Shown: positions 18,853-28,105, counted from the first letter of the stretch. The stretch is 64,000 nt of DNA from Qaidamihabitans albus (GCF_016464705.1 NZ_JAEHOB010000007.1:245517-309516); one strand, 5' to 3'. Numbers and translations: made by a program. The notes: generated by a model not told the origin, from the letters alone.

Positions 18853-20310
18853 TCAGCTCAGGCCGAGCTGGCTGGAGCAGTGCGGCCAGGCGCTGTAGCC
18901 GCCGCGGTCGTCGCGGACCTTCGTCGCGATCGCGATCTGCTGCTCCCGGCTGGCCTCGTGCGGGTAGGCCGCGTACTGGTCGCCGCCGTAGGCGTCCCAG
19001 GTCGGCTTGTCGAACTGCAGGCCGCCGTAGTAGCCGTTGCCGGTGTTGATGGACCAGTTGCCGGTGGACTCGCACTGCGCCAGCCGGTCCCACACCGCGC
19101 CGTCGCTGATCTCCGGCTGCGGCGGCTCCTTGGTGCCGACCCGGACGACCTTCGGCTCGGCCTTCTTGATGATCTTCTCGGAGAGCTGCTCGCGGGCGAC
19201 CTCTTCGTCGTTCTTCTTGGTGATCCGGAGGGTGACGACCTTCTCGCCGGGAGTGCCCTCCTCGACGACGATCTCCTTGCCCTGCTCGAGCTCCGGGTCC
19301 TCGATCTCCTTGACCGGCGGCTCGATGACCTGGTTCTCGTTCACCACGGACACGCCGGTGCGGCTGATCCGCACCTCCGCACCGTCGACCAGCTTGACGT
19401 CGAGGCCGCCCTCGACCTGGTCCTCGGGGCCGAGCCGCAACGAAGCCTCGTCGATGAACTCCTGCGCCGTCACCGCGTTGGTGGTGACCTCGCGCGGTTT
19501 GTTGCCGCCGTCGAAGAGGGTGATGTGCTTGAGGGTCTTGACCTCGAGAGTCATCCCGTCGAGCGGCACCTCGCCGTTGGGCGGGACGGAGAACCAGGTG
19601 CCGGGCTTGTTCAGGTCGGCGAGGCCGAGCTGGCCCAGCGCCTCTTTCACGGTGGTCGCGCGCACCCAGGACTCGCGCTGCACGCCGTCCACGATGAGAT
19701 CGAGCTGGCGGCCGCGCTCGAGCTTGATGACGCCGCCGTCGCCGACGGCGGCCTGCGGGGAGGGCGAGAGCGCGTCGTGCGCGCCGATGTCGATGCCCGC
19801 GTCCTCGAGCACCTCGCCGACGGTGTCGCCGAAGCTGCGGACCGTCTGCTGCTCACCGTCGACGTCGACCGTGACGCTCTTGTTCATCGCGAGCGCCGCG
19901 GCACCGCCGCCGCTGAGGGTGATCAGCACGGCGAGGGCGGCGCCCTTGAGGAAGCGCTTCTTCCACGTCCGGACGGCGGAGACGAGGCCGCTCCCGGGCT
20001 CGTCGAGCGCCTCGGCGGGCTTGCCGGTCCGGTCCGCGCCGCGCTCGTCGGGAGCGACGATCGGCGGCAGCATCGTGGTCTCTGCGTTGATCAGCCGGAT
20101 GAGCTCGTCGACATCGACGTCCGCCTCGGAGAGCAGGTCGTCGGCCTGCGGCCCGAGTGCCGTCCGCACATCGTGCGGGGTGACTCGCGGGTCCGGCGAG
20201 AAGTCCAGGTCGTCGGCCGGGCTCGGCCAGTCCAGGAGGGCGGTGGAACCGCCGGTGGATCTCGCGGGGGCACCGGCGCGCGCACCAGTGTGCCTCGAAC
20301 TACCAGTCAC
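18853..20310 (-). CDS. rpfB: Resuscitation-promoting factor, RpfB type
   Basis: A 485-residue cell-wall lytic transglycosylase. It begins with a cytoplasmic extension of about 115 residues, then KKRF and a single membrane segment (121-141), three DUF348 repeats (about 147-305), a G5 domain (about 325-400) and a C-terminal Rpf domain with the catalytic glutamate E414 in AQCESTGNW. It cleaves peptidoglycan and promotes growth resumption. The N-terminal extension is longer than a simple signal anchor. The upstream region holds a CRP-like site and a structured leader. Confidence 0.94.
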   Translation of the reverse strand: MTGSSRHTGARAGAPARSTGGSTALLDWPSPADDLDFSPDPRVTPHDVRTALGPQADDLLSEADVDVDELIRLINAETTMLPPIVAPDERGADRTGKPAEALDEPGSGLVSAVRTWKKRFLKGAALAVLITLSGGGAAALAMNKSVTVDVDGEQQTVRSFGDTVGEVLEDAGIDIGAHDALSPSPQAAVGDGGVIKLERGRQLDLIVDGVQRESWVRATTVKEALGQLGLADLNKPGTWFSVPPNGEVPLDGMTLEVKTLKHITLFDGGNKPREVTTNAVTAQEFIDEASLRLGPEDQVEGGLDVKLVDGAEVRISRTGVSVVNENQVIEPPVKEIEDPELEQGKEIVVEEGTPGEKVVTLRITKKNDEEVAREQLSEKIIKKAEPKVVRVGTKEPPQPEISDGAVWDRLAQCESTGNWSINTGNGYYGGLQFDKPTWDAYGGDQYAAYPHEASREQQIAIATKVRDDRGGYSAWPHCSSQLGLS

Positions 20311-20607
20311 AGGGTCGATCCCTTTCGCATAAGGCCGGTGGCCTTGTACGTGGGTGGGCGGTGGCCCACCTTTCTCGTCCGACTCCCGCAGTCAGCGCCG
20401 TCCCTCGCGGCGATGAGCCGCTTCCCCGACGTACACCGACGTGACTGTGGGCGTACCGATCGAAAACTCACAGGTCGAGCTATCCAACCGGCACGATCAC
20501 GGGACAGTAACGAAGGCGCCGGGGTTGCGCAAACACCCCCCGGAATGTCGTGACCTTCGTCACTCCATCGAAGGATGTATTGACCTTCCACGGATGTCGC
20601 AATGCGT
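20311..20607 (-). promoter_or_regulatory. rpfB promoter and structured leader region
   Basis: This 297-base gap separates tatD and rpfB. Near rpfB it has two perfect hairpins: AAGGCC/GGCCTT (20331-20336, 20340-20345) and GGTGGGC/GCCCACC (20353-20359, 20364-20370), both within 60 bases of the start codon. Further upstream is the CRP-like site. Some actinobacterial rpf genes are controlled by the c-di-AMP (ydaO) riboswitch, but I could not find its conserved core here, so the leader stays unassigned. Confidence 0.4.
20549..20564. promoter_or_regulatory. Candidate CRP/GlxR binding site upstream of rpfB
   Basis: CGTGACCTTCGTCACT contains the exact core GTGA-N6-TCAC of the CRP consensus. It lies 239 bases before the rpfB start. 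cAMP-receptor proteins are known to control rpf genes in mycobacteria and corynebacteria, so the location is plausible. Confidence 0.5.
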
Positions 20608-21438
20608 CTAACTCGTTGTGACACTGGGCATCCGAAACACTCGTTCAGCATTGTGCCGCACGGCATCGGCGACTTCCGCGACGGGCTGTCCGCGCAGCTC
20701 AGCGAGTCCGCGGACCGTGTAGGCGGCGCAGTACGGCTCGTTCCGCCTGCCCCGGTAGGGATGCGGCGTGAGGAACGGCGCGTCGGTCTCCACCAGGAAC
20801 TGCCCGGCGGGCACCAGGCGCGCCGCCTCGTGCAGGTCCCGGGCGTTGCGGAAGGTCACCGTGCCGGCGAAGGAAAGCACGTACCCCGCGTCGACGCAGC
20901 GCCGTGCGATGCCGGCGTCGCCGGAGAAGCAGTGGAACACCACCGTTTCGGGTGGCCCTTCCTCGGTGAGGATCCGCAGCACGTCCTCGTGCGCCTCGCG
21001 ATCGTGGATCATCAGCGGCTTGCCGAGCCGCTTCGCGAGGTCGATGTGCCAGCGGAAGGCCTCCTGCTGCGCCTCGTGCGGCGAGTAGTCCCAGTAGTAG
21101 TCCAGCCCGGTCTCACCGACCGCCACCACCCGGTCGCCACGGGCGAGCCGTTCCACTTCGGACCTTTTGGCATCGCCGAAGTCCTTGGTACGCGTGGGAT
21201 GCAGCGCGATCGCGGCATAGACCCGATCGTCCCAGATGGACGCTTCGGCGACCCAGCGCGCGGAGGGGAGGTCGTCGGCGACGGTCACCACCCGGACGAT
21301 GCCCGCGGCCTCCGCCCGGTCGAGCACGGCCGCGACGTCGGCGGCCGTGCCCGCGCCACAGGCGTCCAGGTGCGTGTGCGAGTCGATCGCCGGTGCCGGG
21401 AGGGGCTCAGGCGCGGGCGGACGCTGCTCACGGCTCAA
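20608..21438 (-). CDS. tatD: TatD-family metal-dependent hydrolase/deoxyribonuclease
   Basis: A 276-residue TIM-barrel hydrolase with the TatD metal ligands: HTH (residues 21-23), [21 protein letters not shown] and ETDAPFL. TatD proteins are 3'-5' exonucleases or deoxyribonucleases. Its likely TTG start overlaps the end of metG by 11 bases, so it should be translationally coupled to metG. The N-terminal Pro-rich stretch before AIDSHTHLD leaves the precise start uncertain. Confidence 0.92.
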   Translation of the reverse strand: MSREQRPPAPEPLPAPAIDSHTHLDACGAGTAADVAAVLDRAEAAGIVRVVTVADDLPSARWVAEASIWDDRVYAAIALHPTRTKDFGDAKRSEVERLARGDRVVAVGETGLDYYWDYSPHEAQQEAFRWHIDLAKRLGKPLMIHDREAHEDVLRILTEEGPPETVVFHCFSGDAGIARRCVDAGYVLSFAGTVTFRNARDLHEAARLVPAGQFLVETDAPFLTPHPYRGRRNEPYCAAYTVRGLAELRGQPVAEVADAVRHNAERVFRMPSVTTS

Positions 21439-23221
21439 TGGGGGCCCACTCCGGTCCGGTCTCGGCCAGCTTCGGGTCGAGCTTGGCGAACAGCGGGGTC
21501 GGCTTCGCCAGCGGGCGGCCGACCTCGATCGGCACGGACTCCCAGCGCGCCTGCTCGCGCGTGTAGTCGCCGGTGAGGATCGGGTTGGTGCGGCCGGGGA
21601 TGTCGAGGTCGTCGACGTCCTTCAGCTCCGGCTGCGCGGCCCACACGCCGGTGCCGCCGAGCGCCTCGTGCACCTTCTGCGCCGAATGCGGCAGGAACGG
21701 CGTGAGCAGGGCGTTCGCGTCGGAGACGACCTGCAGCGCGGTGTGCAGCACGGTGTCGCGCCGCTCGGGGTCGTCCTTCAGCTTCCACGGCTCCTGCTGG
21801 GAGATGTAGCGGTTGGCCGCGGTGACGACCTTCATCGCCTCGCTGACGCCCGCGCGGAACCGCGATCGCCGCAGATGGCCGCCGACGGTGTCGAAGGCCT
21901 GCCGCGCCATCGCCTTCAGCTCCTCGTCGGCCTGTTCCGGCGCATGCGGGCGGGGCACCGCGCCCACGTTCTTGTGCGCCATCGAGACCGAGCGGTTGAC
22001 CAGGTTGCCCCACTCGTTGGCGAGCTCGAAGTTGATCCTGCGCACGAACTCGTCCCAGGTGAAGTCCACGTCCTGCGTCTCGGGCCCGGCCGCGGAGATG
22101 AAGTAGCGCAGCGTATCGGGGCCGAAGTCGCGCAGGAAGTCGTTCAGGTAGATCACCGTGCCGCGCGAGGTGGAGAACTTGGAGCCGCTCATCGTGAGGA
22201 ACTCGCTCGAGGCGATCTCCGTGGGCAGGTTCAACGCGCCGTAGGGGCCGACCTCGCCGCCGCGGTCGCCCTGGCCGTTGTGCCCGAGCAGCAACGCGGG
22301 CCAGATCTGGGCGTGGAAGGTGATGTTGTCCTTGCCCATGAAGTGCACGATCTCGGCGTCCGGGTTGTTCCACCACTCCCGCCAGGCGTCGGGGTCGCCG
22401 GAGTGCCTTGCCCATTCGACGCTGGCCGAGAAGTAGCCGATCACCGCGTCGAACCAGACGTAGAACCGCTTCAGCGGCTCGTCCCGCCAGCCGTCCAGCG
22501 GGATCTTCACCCCCCAGTCGAGGTCACGGGTGATCGGCCTCGGCCGCATGTCGTCGACCAGGTTCCTGGTGAAGTTCAGGACGTTGGCCCGCCAGTCGGT
22601 CTTCGTGGACAGCCACTTGCCGAGCGTCTCGGTGAACGCGGGCAGGTCGAGGAAGAGGTGCTCCGTCTCGACGAACTTGGGCCGCTCGCCGTTGATCCGG
22701 GAGACCGGGTTGATCAGCTCCGCGGCGTCCAGCTGGTTGCCGCAGTTGTCGCACTGGTCGCCGCGCGCGCCGTCGTAGCCGCAGATCGGGCAGGTGCCCT
22801 CGATGTAGCGGTCGGGCAGTGTCCGCCCGGTGGACGGGCTCACGGCTCCCGTGGTGGTCTTCGGCACCACGTAGCCGTTGCGGTGCAGCGCGAGGAAGAT
22901 CTCCTGCACCACCTTCGCGTGGTTGCCGGTGGTAGTACGGGTGTAGAGGTCGTAGGTGACGCCGAGCCCGCGCAGGTCCTCGGCGACCACCCGGTGGTAC
23001 TTGTCGACCGTCTGCTGGGGGGTGAGCCCCTCCTTGTCGGCCTGGACCAGGATCGGCGTGCCGTGCTCGTCGCTGCCGGACACCATGAGCACCCGGTTGC
23101 CGGCCATCCGCTGGTAGCGCGCGAAGACGTCCGAGGGAACGCCGATACCGGATACGTGGCCGATGTGGCGGGGGCCGTTGGCGTAGGGCCAGGCCACCGC
23201 GGTCAACACAGAGGTGCTCAT
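21428..23221 (-). CDS. metG: Methionyl-tRNA synthetase
   Basis: A 597-residue class I synthetase. The HIGH motif is GPRHIGHV (about residues 17-24) and the KMSKS-equivalent is KFSTSRG. A zinc knuckle CPIC...CDNC lies in the connective peptide, marking the two-cysteine-pair type. The C-terminal dimerisation/tRNA-binding domain seen in some bacteria is absent. The ATG is the first codon of the conserved N-terminal strand. It heads the metG-tatD-rpfB-ksgA run and diverges from the PadR gene. Confidence 0.96.
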   Translation of the reverse strand: MSTSVLTAVAWPYANGPRHIGHVSGIGVPSDVFARYQRMAGNRVLMVSGSDEHGTPILVQADKEGLTPQQTVDKYHRVVAEDLRGLGVTYDLYTRTTTGNHAKVVQEIFLALHRNGYVVPKTTTGAVSPSTGRTLPDRYIEGTCPICGYDGARGDQCDNCGNQLDAAELINPVSRINGERPKFVETEHLFLDLPAFTETLGKWLSTKTDWRANVLNFTRNLVDDMRPRPITRDLDWGVKIPLDGWRDEPLKRFYVWFDAVIGYFSASVEWARHSGDPDAWREWWNNPDAEIVHFMGKDNITFHAQIWPALLLGHNGQGDRGGEVGPYGALNLPTEIASSEFLTMSGSKFSTSRGTVIYLNDFLRDFGPDTLRYFISAAGPETQDVDFTWDEFVRRINFELANEWGNLVNRSVSMAHKNVGAVPRPHAPEQADEELKAMARQAFDTVGGHLRRSRFRAGVSEAMKVVTAANRYISQQEPWKLKDDPERRDTVLHTALQVVSDANALLTPFLPHSAQKVHEALGGTGVWAAQPELKDVDDLDIPGRTNPILTGDYTREQARWESVPIEVGRPLAKPTPLFAKLDPKLAETGPEWAPIEP

Positions 23222-23280
23222 GCCTGTTTAGCCTACGGATGGCGTCTCGCGCGTTGTCCGCGAGGGAGTGAGGAGGTCCG

Positions 23281-23880
23281 GTGTCCGCCACTCGGTTGCT
23301 CGTGCTCGGCGTGGTCCGCATCTACGGGCGGGCGCACGGCTACCAGGTGCGCCGCGAGCTGCTCTCCTGGTCGGCGGACAAGTGGGCGAACGTCCAGCCG
23401 GGCTCGATCTATCACGCACTGAAGAAGATGGCCGGGGAAGGAGTGCTGGACCAGGTCGAAGCGGAAGCGGGCACCAAGGGCCCCGAACGCGTGGCCTACC
23501 GGCTTACCGACGCCGGTCAGAAGCACTTCGACCAGCTGCTGCAGACGATGCTCGCCGAGGTGCGCGAGGACCACGGCGGACGCGAGCTCGCCGCCGCGGT
23601 CGCCTTCCTGCCCGCCCTCGGCCGCGAACGCGCGATCAGCCTGCTCCAGTACCGCGTCACACAACTGAAAGGGCAGCAGGCAAACCTCGATCTCATGCTC
23701 CGGCACGGCACCGAGTGGGGCCAGCCGGAACACGTGAACGCGCTGTACCGCATGTGGCAGGGCCAGGTCGAGGCGGACCTGAACTGGGCCGCCGATCTGA
23801 TCGAACGGCTGAGGGCCGGCGAATACGCGATGGCCGATGACCCCGAGCCCGCCTTCGGCCGGCCGGGCGCCATCGAGTAA
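23281..23880 (+). CDS. PadR-family transcriptional regulator
   Basis: A 199-residue protein with a PadR winged helix at residues 1-85 (LLVLGVVRIYGRAHGYQVRRELL and PGSIYHALKKMAGEGVL) and a helical C-terminal dimerisation domain. The GTG start has GAGGAGG upstream. It lies 80 bases before the DrrAB-type exporter on the same strand, with inverted repeats between. PadR repressors commonly control adjacent multidrug exporters, which fits here. Confidence 0.9.
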   Translation: MSATRLLVLGVVRIYGRAHGYQVRRELLSWSADKWANVQPGSIYHALKKMAGEGVLDQVEAEAGTKGPERVAYRLTDAGQKHFDQLLQTMLAEVREDHGGRELAAAVAFLPALGRERAISLLQYRVTQLKGQQANLDLMLRHGTEWGQPEHVNALYRMWQGQVEADLNWAADLIERLRAGEYAMADDPEPAFGRPGAIE

Positions 23881-23941
23881 TCAAGTTTGACCAACGAGCG
23901 ACACATAGGACAAGCTGTGCAGGCAGCTAGTCAAACTTGAC
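23881..23941. promoter_or_regulatory. Candidate PadR operator pair
   Basis: TCAAGTTTGAC (23881-23891) and GTCAAACTTGA (23930-23940) are exact inverted copies. Each is itself nearly palindromic (GTCAA-AC-TTGAC). The first touches the padR stop codon and the second ends 20 bases before the ABC ATPase start. The layout suits two PadR dimer sites flanking the exporter promoter. Confidence 0.6.
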
Positions 23942-23960
23942 TACCGATCAAGGGGGAAAG

Positions 23961-24950
23961 ATGATCAAGGCACGCGGTCTCGCGCGGCGGTTCTCCGCCC
24001 GCGGCCGCACCGTCGACGCCGTCAAGGGCGTCGACATCGACGTCTCCGCCGGCGAGCTCGTCGGCTTCCTGGGCCCCAACGGCGCGGGCAAGACCACCAC
24101 GCTGCGGATGCTGACGACGCTGCTGCGCCCGACCGCGGGAGAGGCCGTCGTCGGCGGCTGTGACCTGCTGGCCGACCCGCTGGGCGTGCGCAAGCGCATC
24201 GGCTACGTCGCGCAGGGCGGCGGCACCGCCCCGGAATGCCGGTTGGGTGAGGAGATCGAGCTGCAGGGCAGGCTCTACGGGCTGACGAAGGCCGAGGCGC
24301 ACCGCCGCGGCGCGGCGCTCACCGAGCAACTGGATCTCGCGGGCCTCGACGAGCGGCTGACCAAGACCCTCTCCGGCGGGCAGCGGCGCAGGCTCGACAT
24401 CGCGCTGGGGCTCGTGCACGACCCCAAGCTCGTGTTCTTCGACGAGCCGACCACCGGGCTCGACCCGCAGAGCCGCGCGAACCTGTGGGAGCACATCCGT
24501 GGCCTGCGCGCCGAGCACGGCGTGACCCTCTTCCTCACGACGCACTACCTGGACGAGGCCGACTCGCTGTGCGACCGGATCCTGGTGATCGACAACGGCC
24601 AGATCGTCGCCGAGGGCAGCCCCGACTCGCTCAAGGCGCGAGTGTCCGGGGACGGCGTTGAGATCGGCGTCCCGGCGGAGTCGGTCACCACCGCCGCCGA
24701 GATCGTCGGCAGGATCGAGGGCGCGCACGAGGTGTCCGTCCTGGACGGCACGGTGCGGTTCCGGGTGCCGCGCGGCGACACCGCGATGCCCGAGCTGCTG
24801 CGCGCGCTCGACTCCGCGGACGTGCCGATGCTGTCGATGCAGGTGCACCGGCCCACGCTCGACGACGTGTTCCTGACCCTGACGGGCCGCTCGCTGCGCG
24901 ACGCCGAGCAGACGGAGGAAGCCGGGGAGGTGACCGCCGATGCTGCGTGA
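23961..24950 (+). CDS. ABC transporter ATPase, DrrA (drug-resistance) type
   Basis: A 329-residue ATPase. Walker A is GPNGAGKTT, the signature LSGGQRRRLDIA, Walker B LVFFDEPTTGLD, and the switch His is in LTTHYLDEAD. The C-terminal ~80 residues are the extra domain of DrrA/DUF4162-type exporters. The ATG at 23961 (MIKARGLARR) has AGGGGGAAAG upstream; a TTG eight codons earlier is also open. It overlaps the permease gene by 11 bases. It powers drug or lipid export with the next gene. Confidence 0.92.
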   Translation: MIKARGLARRFSARGRTVDAVKGVDIDVSAGELVGFLGPNGAGKTTTLRMLTTLLRPTAGEAVVGGCDLLADPLGVRKRIGYVAQGGGTAPECRLGEEIELQGRLYGLTKAEAHRRGAALTEQLDLAGLDERLTKTLSGGQRRRLDIALGLVHDPKLVFFDEPTTGLDPQSRANLWEHIRGLRAEHGVTLFLTTHYLDEADSLCDRILVIDNGQIVAEGSPDSLKARVSGDGVEIGVPAESVTTAAEIVGRIEGAHEVSVLDGTVRFRVPRGDTAMPELLRALDSADVPMLSMQVHRPTLDDVFLTLTGRSLRDAEQTEEAGEVTADAA

Positions 24951-25707
24951 CGTGTGGCTGATCTTCCGGCGCGACCTGTTGCTGTCGCTGCGGAACCCGG
25001 CGTGGATCCTGATCCAGATCATGCAGCCGCTGCTGTACCTGGTGCTGTTCGGGCCGCTGATGGAGAAGATGGTGGCGAACACGCCCGGCTTCCCGCCCGG
25101 CGACGTCTGGCAGATCTTCACCCCGGCGCTGATCGTGATGATCGCGCTGTTCGGCAGCTCGTTCGTGGGGTTCGCGCTGCTCGCCGACTACCGCAACGGT
25201 GTCATCGAGCGGCTGCGGGTGACGCCGGTCAGCCGGGTGGCGCTGCTGCTGGGAAAGGTGCTGAACAACGCACTGCAGGCGGTGATCCAGGCGATCCTGC
25301 TGATCACGCTCGCCGTGGTCGCCTTCGGCCTGCGAGCGCCCTTCGGCGGGATCGTCCTCGGACTGGTGATCGTGGCGCTGCTCGCGGTGACGATGGCGTC
25401 GGCCTCCTACGCGCTCGCGTTGACCCTGAAGAGCGAGGAGGCGTTCCCGGCGCTGCTCAACGCCGTGCTGCTGCCGGTGTTGCTGCTCTCCGGCATCCTG
25501 CTGCCGATCACCACCGGGCTCGCCCCGGCGTGGCTGTACAACATCTCGCGGATCAACCCGTTCACCCACGTCGTCGAGGCCGAACGGGCAGGCTTCCGCG
25601 GTGAGTTCACGATGGACGCGCTGTTCACGGGCAGCGTGGTGCTGGTTGCGCTGGCGGCGCTGGCCGTGTTCTGGGGAACCCGCACGTTCCGCCGGGAGAA
25701 CGCCTGA
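24940..25707 (+). CDS. ABC-2 type permease, DrrB type
   Basis: A 255-residue membrane protein with six hydrophobic segments and the ABC-2 signature region ADYRNGVIERLRVTPVSRVALLLGK. It opens with a cytoplasmic amphipathic helix (LIFRRDLLLSLRNP). Paired with the upstream ATPase it forms an exporter of the daunorubicin-resistance family. It is followed by a palindrome at 25753-25808, a probable end of the transcript. Confidence 0.9.
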   Translation: MLRDVWLIFRRDLLLSLRNPAWILIQIMQPLLYLVLFGPLMEKMVANTPGFPPGDVWQIFTPALIVMIALFGSSFVGFALLADYRNGVIERLRVTPVSRVALLLGKVLNNALQAVIQAILLITLAVVAFGLRAPFGGIVLGLVIVALLAVTMASASYALALTLKSEEAFPALLNAVLLPVLLLSGILLPITTGLAPAWLYNISRINPFTHVVEAERAGFRGEFTMDALFTGSVVLVALAALAVFWGTRTFRRENA

Positions 25708-25752
25708 CCCGGGCCCGGGGACCGGCAGTCCTGACGGACACTGACACGCCCG

Positions 25753-25808
25753 CTGCGGTGAAGGCCAGCTACCTGCGCCGATGGGACGTAGGCTGGCCTT
25801 CACCGCAG
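25753..25808. repeat. 56-bp palindrome after the DrrB gene
   Basis: Arms CTGCGGTGAAGGCCAGC (25753-25769) and GCTGGCCTTCACCGCAG (25792-25808) are a perfect 17-bp inverted repeat with a 22-base centre. It lies 45 bases after the permease stop and 25 bases before the GH25 gene. Its sequence differs from the 42-bp family. It may terminate the exporter transcript. Confidence 0.8.
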
Positions 25809-25833
25809 TTTGTCAAGGCCCGGGGGCGAAGGA

Positions 25834-26424
25834 GTGCCGGAACAGGACACCGAGCGTGGCGTCGACCTCTCGCTGCACCAGGTCGTGCCCGACTGGCCCG
25901 CGGCCAGGGCGCACGCCGTCTCGTTCGCGTCGATCACCGTCACCGAGAGCCTGAACTGGACCGATGCCGGAGCCGCGCGGCAGCTCGGTGCCGCGCAGCA
26001 GGCGGGCATCCACACCGGCATCCGGCACTATGCCCGTCCGGGCGCGGTGCACGATCAGGCCGAGCACCTCGTCCGCACCGGCAGGCTGCTCGGGGCCTTC
26101 GCACCCGGCGCGCTCGCCCCCACGCTGGACGTCGAGGCGACCGGCGTGGACGACCGGTTCATCAAGTCCTGGATCAAGGCGGTGCGGCATGCCTCCGGCT
26201 TCCGGCGGGTGCTCGTCTACGCCGGCTACGAGCAGTGGCTGCACCGGCTGCATCCGGACAAGTGGGCGGACAGCGAGGTGGTGTTGTGGCTGGTGCGGCA
26301 CAACGGCATCCCGGGGCGGCCGGGCTGGTTCCATTCGCGGCTGGGCCTGCACCAGCACAGTGGCGGGGAGTACGGGGTCGACGCGCTCGTCTACCCGTTC
26401 ACCCTGGCCGACGTGCTGCTCTGA
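25834..26424 (+). CDS. GH25-like (muramidase fold) protein, no signal peptide
   Basis: A 196-residue protein covering one GH25 domain. It starts with GVDLSLHQ (the conserved first-strand Asp) and has the catalytic DxE motif in TLDVEATG. The end HQHSGGEYGVDALVYP matches the terminal strand of the fold. No signal peptide or wall-binding domain is present, so it is either cytoplasmic, released in another way, or not a true muramidase. The GTG at 25834 has GGGGG 7 bases upstream. It converges on the DUF4185 gene across palindrome copy 3. Confidence 0.72.
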   Translation: MPEQDTERGVDLSLHQVVPDWPAARAHAVSFASITVTESLNWTDAGAARQLGAAQQAGIHTGIRHYARPGAVHDQAEHLVRTGRLLGAFAPGALAPTLDVEATGVDDRFIKSWIKAVRHASGFRRVLVYAGYEQWLHRLHPDKWADSEVVLWLVRHNGIPGRPGWFHSRLGLHQHSGGEYGVDALVYPFTLADVLL

Positions 26425-26426
26425 CT

Positions 26427-26468
26427 CGTGAGTGCGCACACGAGTTAGAACACTGTTACGCACTCACG
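26427..26468. repeat. 42-bp palindrome, copy 3
   Basis: Arms cgtgagtgcgcacacgagtt and aacactgttacgcactcacg around AG, so it is inverted relative to most copies. The outer 10 bp and inner 3 bp pair; the middle is mismatched. It starts 3 bases after the GH25 stop and contains the TAA stop of the DUF4185 gene. Confidence 0.85.
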
Positions 26469-27445
26469 AGGCGGGTACGCATGAGGAAGACGTTGTACGG
26501 GCCCCACTGCGAGACGAGGTAGTAGAGGTCAGGGCCCTCCAGCGACCACGGGTGCAGGAAGCCGCCGTAGACGGCCGGGTACTCTCGCCCGGACACCAGC
26601 ACCTCGCCCCAGCTCCACGGCCCGGTCAACCGCTCGGCCGCGCGCAGCACGATGCCCTTGCGCCGCTCGTCGAGGTGCATCGCCAGCCACCGGCCGCTGT
26701 GGGCGTGGTAGCCCACCGACATCTCGCCGACCGGACCCGCGAACACGGGGGTGGCCGCCCGCTCCCCGCCCGTCCAGCCGGAGCCGTCCCAGTACTCGAA
26801 GGCACGGGTCCGCAGCAGGCCGGGAGGTGGCACCCGCGCCAGGTAGGCGTCCCCGTACCGCCCGCTGGTCGTGCCGAACAGGTAGACGTGCTCGCCCGCG
26901 CGGGTGAAGGCGCCGATCTGGAACCGGCTGTCCCGCCGCCAGCGGTTGGGCCATCGCGCCGAGCGCGGCTTGTCCCAGGTCCGGCCGCCGTCGGCGGACA
27001 CCGCGATGCCCGCGTGGTTCGTCCGCCACCTGCCGGGCGGGCCCCACTTCCGCACCGACATGTAGTGCACGTACTGCTTGCCGCCGACGGCGATGCCGCC
27101 GTTCGGGATCACCGTGACCTCCCTGCCGCCACCGGACGGGATCACCTGGCACGCCCCGCCGTCCGGGCGGCACACGACATCGTCGAGCACGAGCCCGGCC
27201 GTCAGGTCCCGGCTGGTCGAGAACGCGAGCACGTTGCGCCGCCAGTCGGCGTGCCCGGGCCCAGCGCCGTTGCCGCCCCAGCCGCGGCCGTACGTGTCGC
27301 CGAAGAGGACGAACACCCGGCCGTCCCCGCCGTCCCACATGATGCCCAGGTCGGTGGCGTGGATGCCGAACCGCTCGTCGGTGCGGTTGGCCGAGCCCGC
27401 CCCGGTCACCTTCGCCACACGGGATGTCTCCAGCACGCGGAACAT
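26456..27445 (-). CDS. DUF4185 domain protein (five-bladed propeller-like)
   Basis: A 329-residue protein with repeated beta-rich segments: FVLFGDTYGRGWGGN, IAVGGKQYVHYMSVRKWG, VYLFGTTSGRYGDAYLARV and LYYLVSQWGPYNVFLM. These are typical of DUF4185 (sialidase-like propeller) proteins, which may bind or cleave glycans. No signal peptide is visible, although homologues are often secreted. Its stop codon comes from palindrome copy 3. Confidence 0.75.
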   Translation of the reverse strand: MFRVLETSRVAKVTGAGSANRTDERFGIHATDLGIMWDGGDGRVFVLFGDTYGRGWGGNGAGPGHADWRRNVLAFSTSRDLTAGLVLDDVVCRPDGGACQVIPSGGGREVTVIPNGGIAVGGKQYVHYMSVRKWGPPGRWRTNHAGIAVSADGGRTWDKPRSARWPNRWRRDSRFQIGAFTRAGEHVYLFGTTSGRYGDAYLARVPPPGLLRTRAFEYWDGSGWTGGERAATPVFAGPVGEMSVGYHAHSGRWLAMHLDERRKGIVLRAAERLTGPWSWGEVLVSGREYPAVYGGFLHPWSLEGPDLYYLVSQWGPYNVFLMRTRLVSA

Positions 27446-27514
27446 GCCTTCCGACCGTACGCGGAAGCGCCGGCAACGGTCGCGACGATGTGTAACAGAT
27501 CGATACCTGAGCGC

Positions 27515-27559
27515 TGCTTCGCGTAACGGTGCCGGCCACCCGCACGACTACGCGAAGCA
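27515..27559. repeat. Inverted repeat upstream of the DUF4234 gene
   Basis: TGCTTCGCGTA (27515-27525) and TACGCGAAGCA (27549-27559) are exact 11-bp inverted copies 23 bases apart. They lie in the 139-base divergent gap between the DUF4185 and DUF4234 genes, 25 bases before the latter. Either an operator for a dimeric regulator or a leader hairpin. Confidence 0.55.
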
Positions 27560-27584
27560 CAACCGCAATATGGAGGCAGATCGC

Positions 27585-28079
27585 GTGACGCAGCCTGAGT
27601 TCGACGCCCAGAACCCACCGCCCCCGCCCCCGGCACCGGCGGCGCAGCTCGCGCCGAATGTGCCCGGCGGAAAACCGGTCGCAATGGGACTGGGGATGAA
27701 GAAGCGGCACCCGGTGGCCGCCTGGCTGCTGTGGCCGTTCCTAACGCTCGGCATCTATCATCTCGTCTGGTATTTCAAGATCCACAAGGAGATGGCCGAG
27801 TTCGACCGGCGACGCGCCGTTCCCACCGCCGGGCCCATGCTGGTGCTGCTGTTCCTCGGCTGGACGGCCATCGCACCGCTGGTGAGCTATTACAACTGCG
27901 GCAACCGGATTCGCAACGCCCAGCGCTCCGCCGGGCTGCCGGCGACCTGTTCGGCCGGGGTCGGCACCGTGTTGATGCTCGTCTTGGGCGCCGGCATCCT
28001 CTACTACCAGGTCGAGCTCAACAAGGTCGTCGACACCTACGGCGTGGGAGAGGGCCAGCAGGTGCCGCTCTACGTGTGA
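27585..28079 (+). CDS. DUF4234 membrane protein
   Basis: A 164-residue protein: a Pro/Ala-rich N-terminal tail (PPPPPPAPAAQ) followed by a membrane domain with about three hydrophobic segments (AAWLLWPFLTLGIYHLVWYF, MLVLLFLGWTAIAPLV, VGTVLMLVLGAGILYYQ). The family function is unknown. The GTG at 27585 is preferred over the ATG at 27570 because GGAGG lies 8 bases before it. The stop may overlap an alternative GTG start of pabB (GTGA at 28076). Confidence 0.8.
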   Translation: MTQPEFDAQNPPPPPPAPAAQLAPNVPGGKPVAMGLGMKKRHPVAAWLLWPFLTLGIYHLVWYFKIHKEMAEFDRRRAVPTAGPMLVLLFLGWTAIAPLVSYYNCGNRIRNAQRSAGLPATCSAGVGTVLMLVLGAGILYYQVELNKVVDTYGVGEGQQVPLYV

Positions 28080-28105
28080 GCAAACCGCAAGGCGACAATG
28101 GCGGC

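Noticed and set aside
20331..20400. A possible tRNA-like or ydaO riboswitch element in the rpfB leader
   Set aside because: The two hairpins do not form a cloverleaf, and the conserved ydaO core could not be found, so it is kept only as an unassigned leader.
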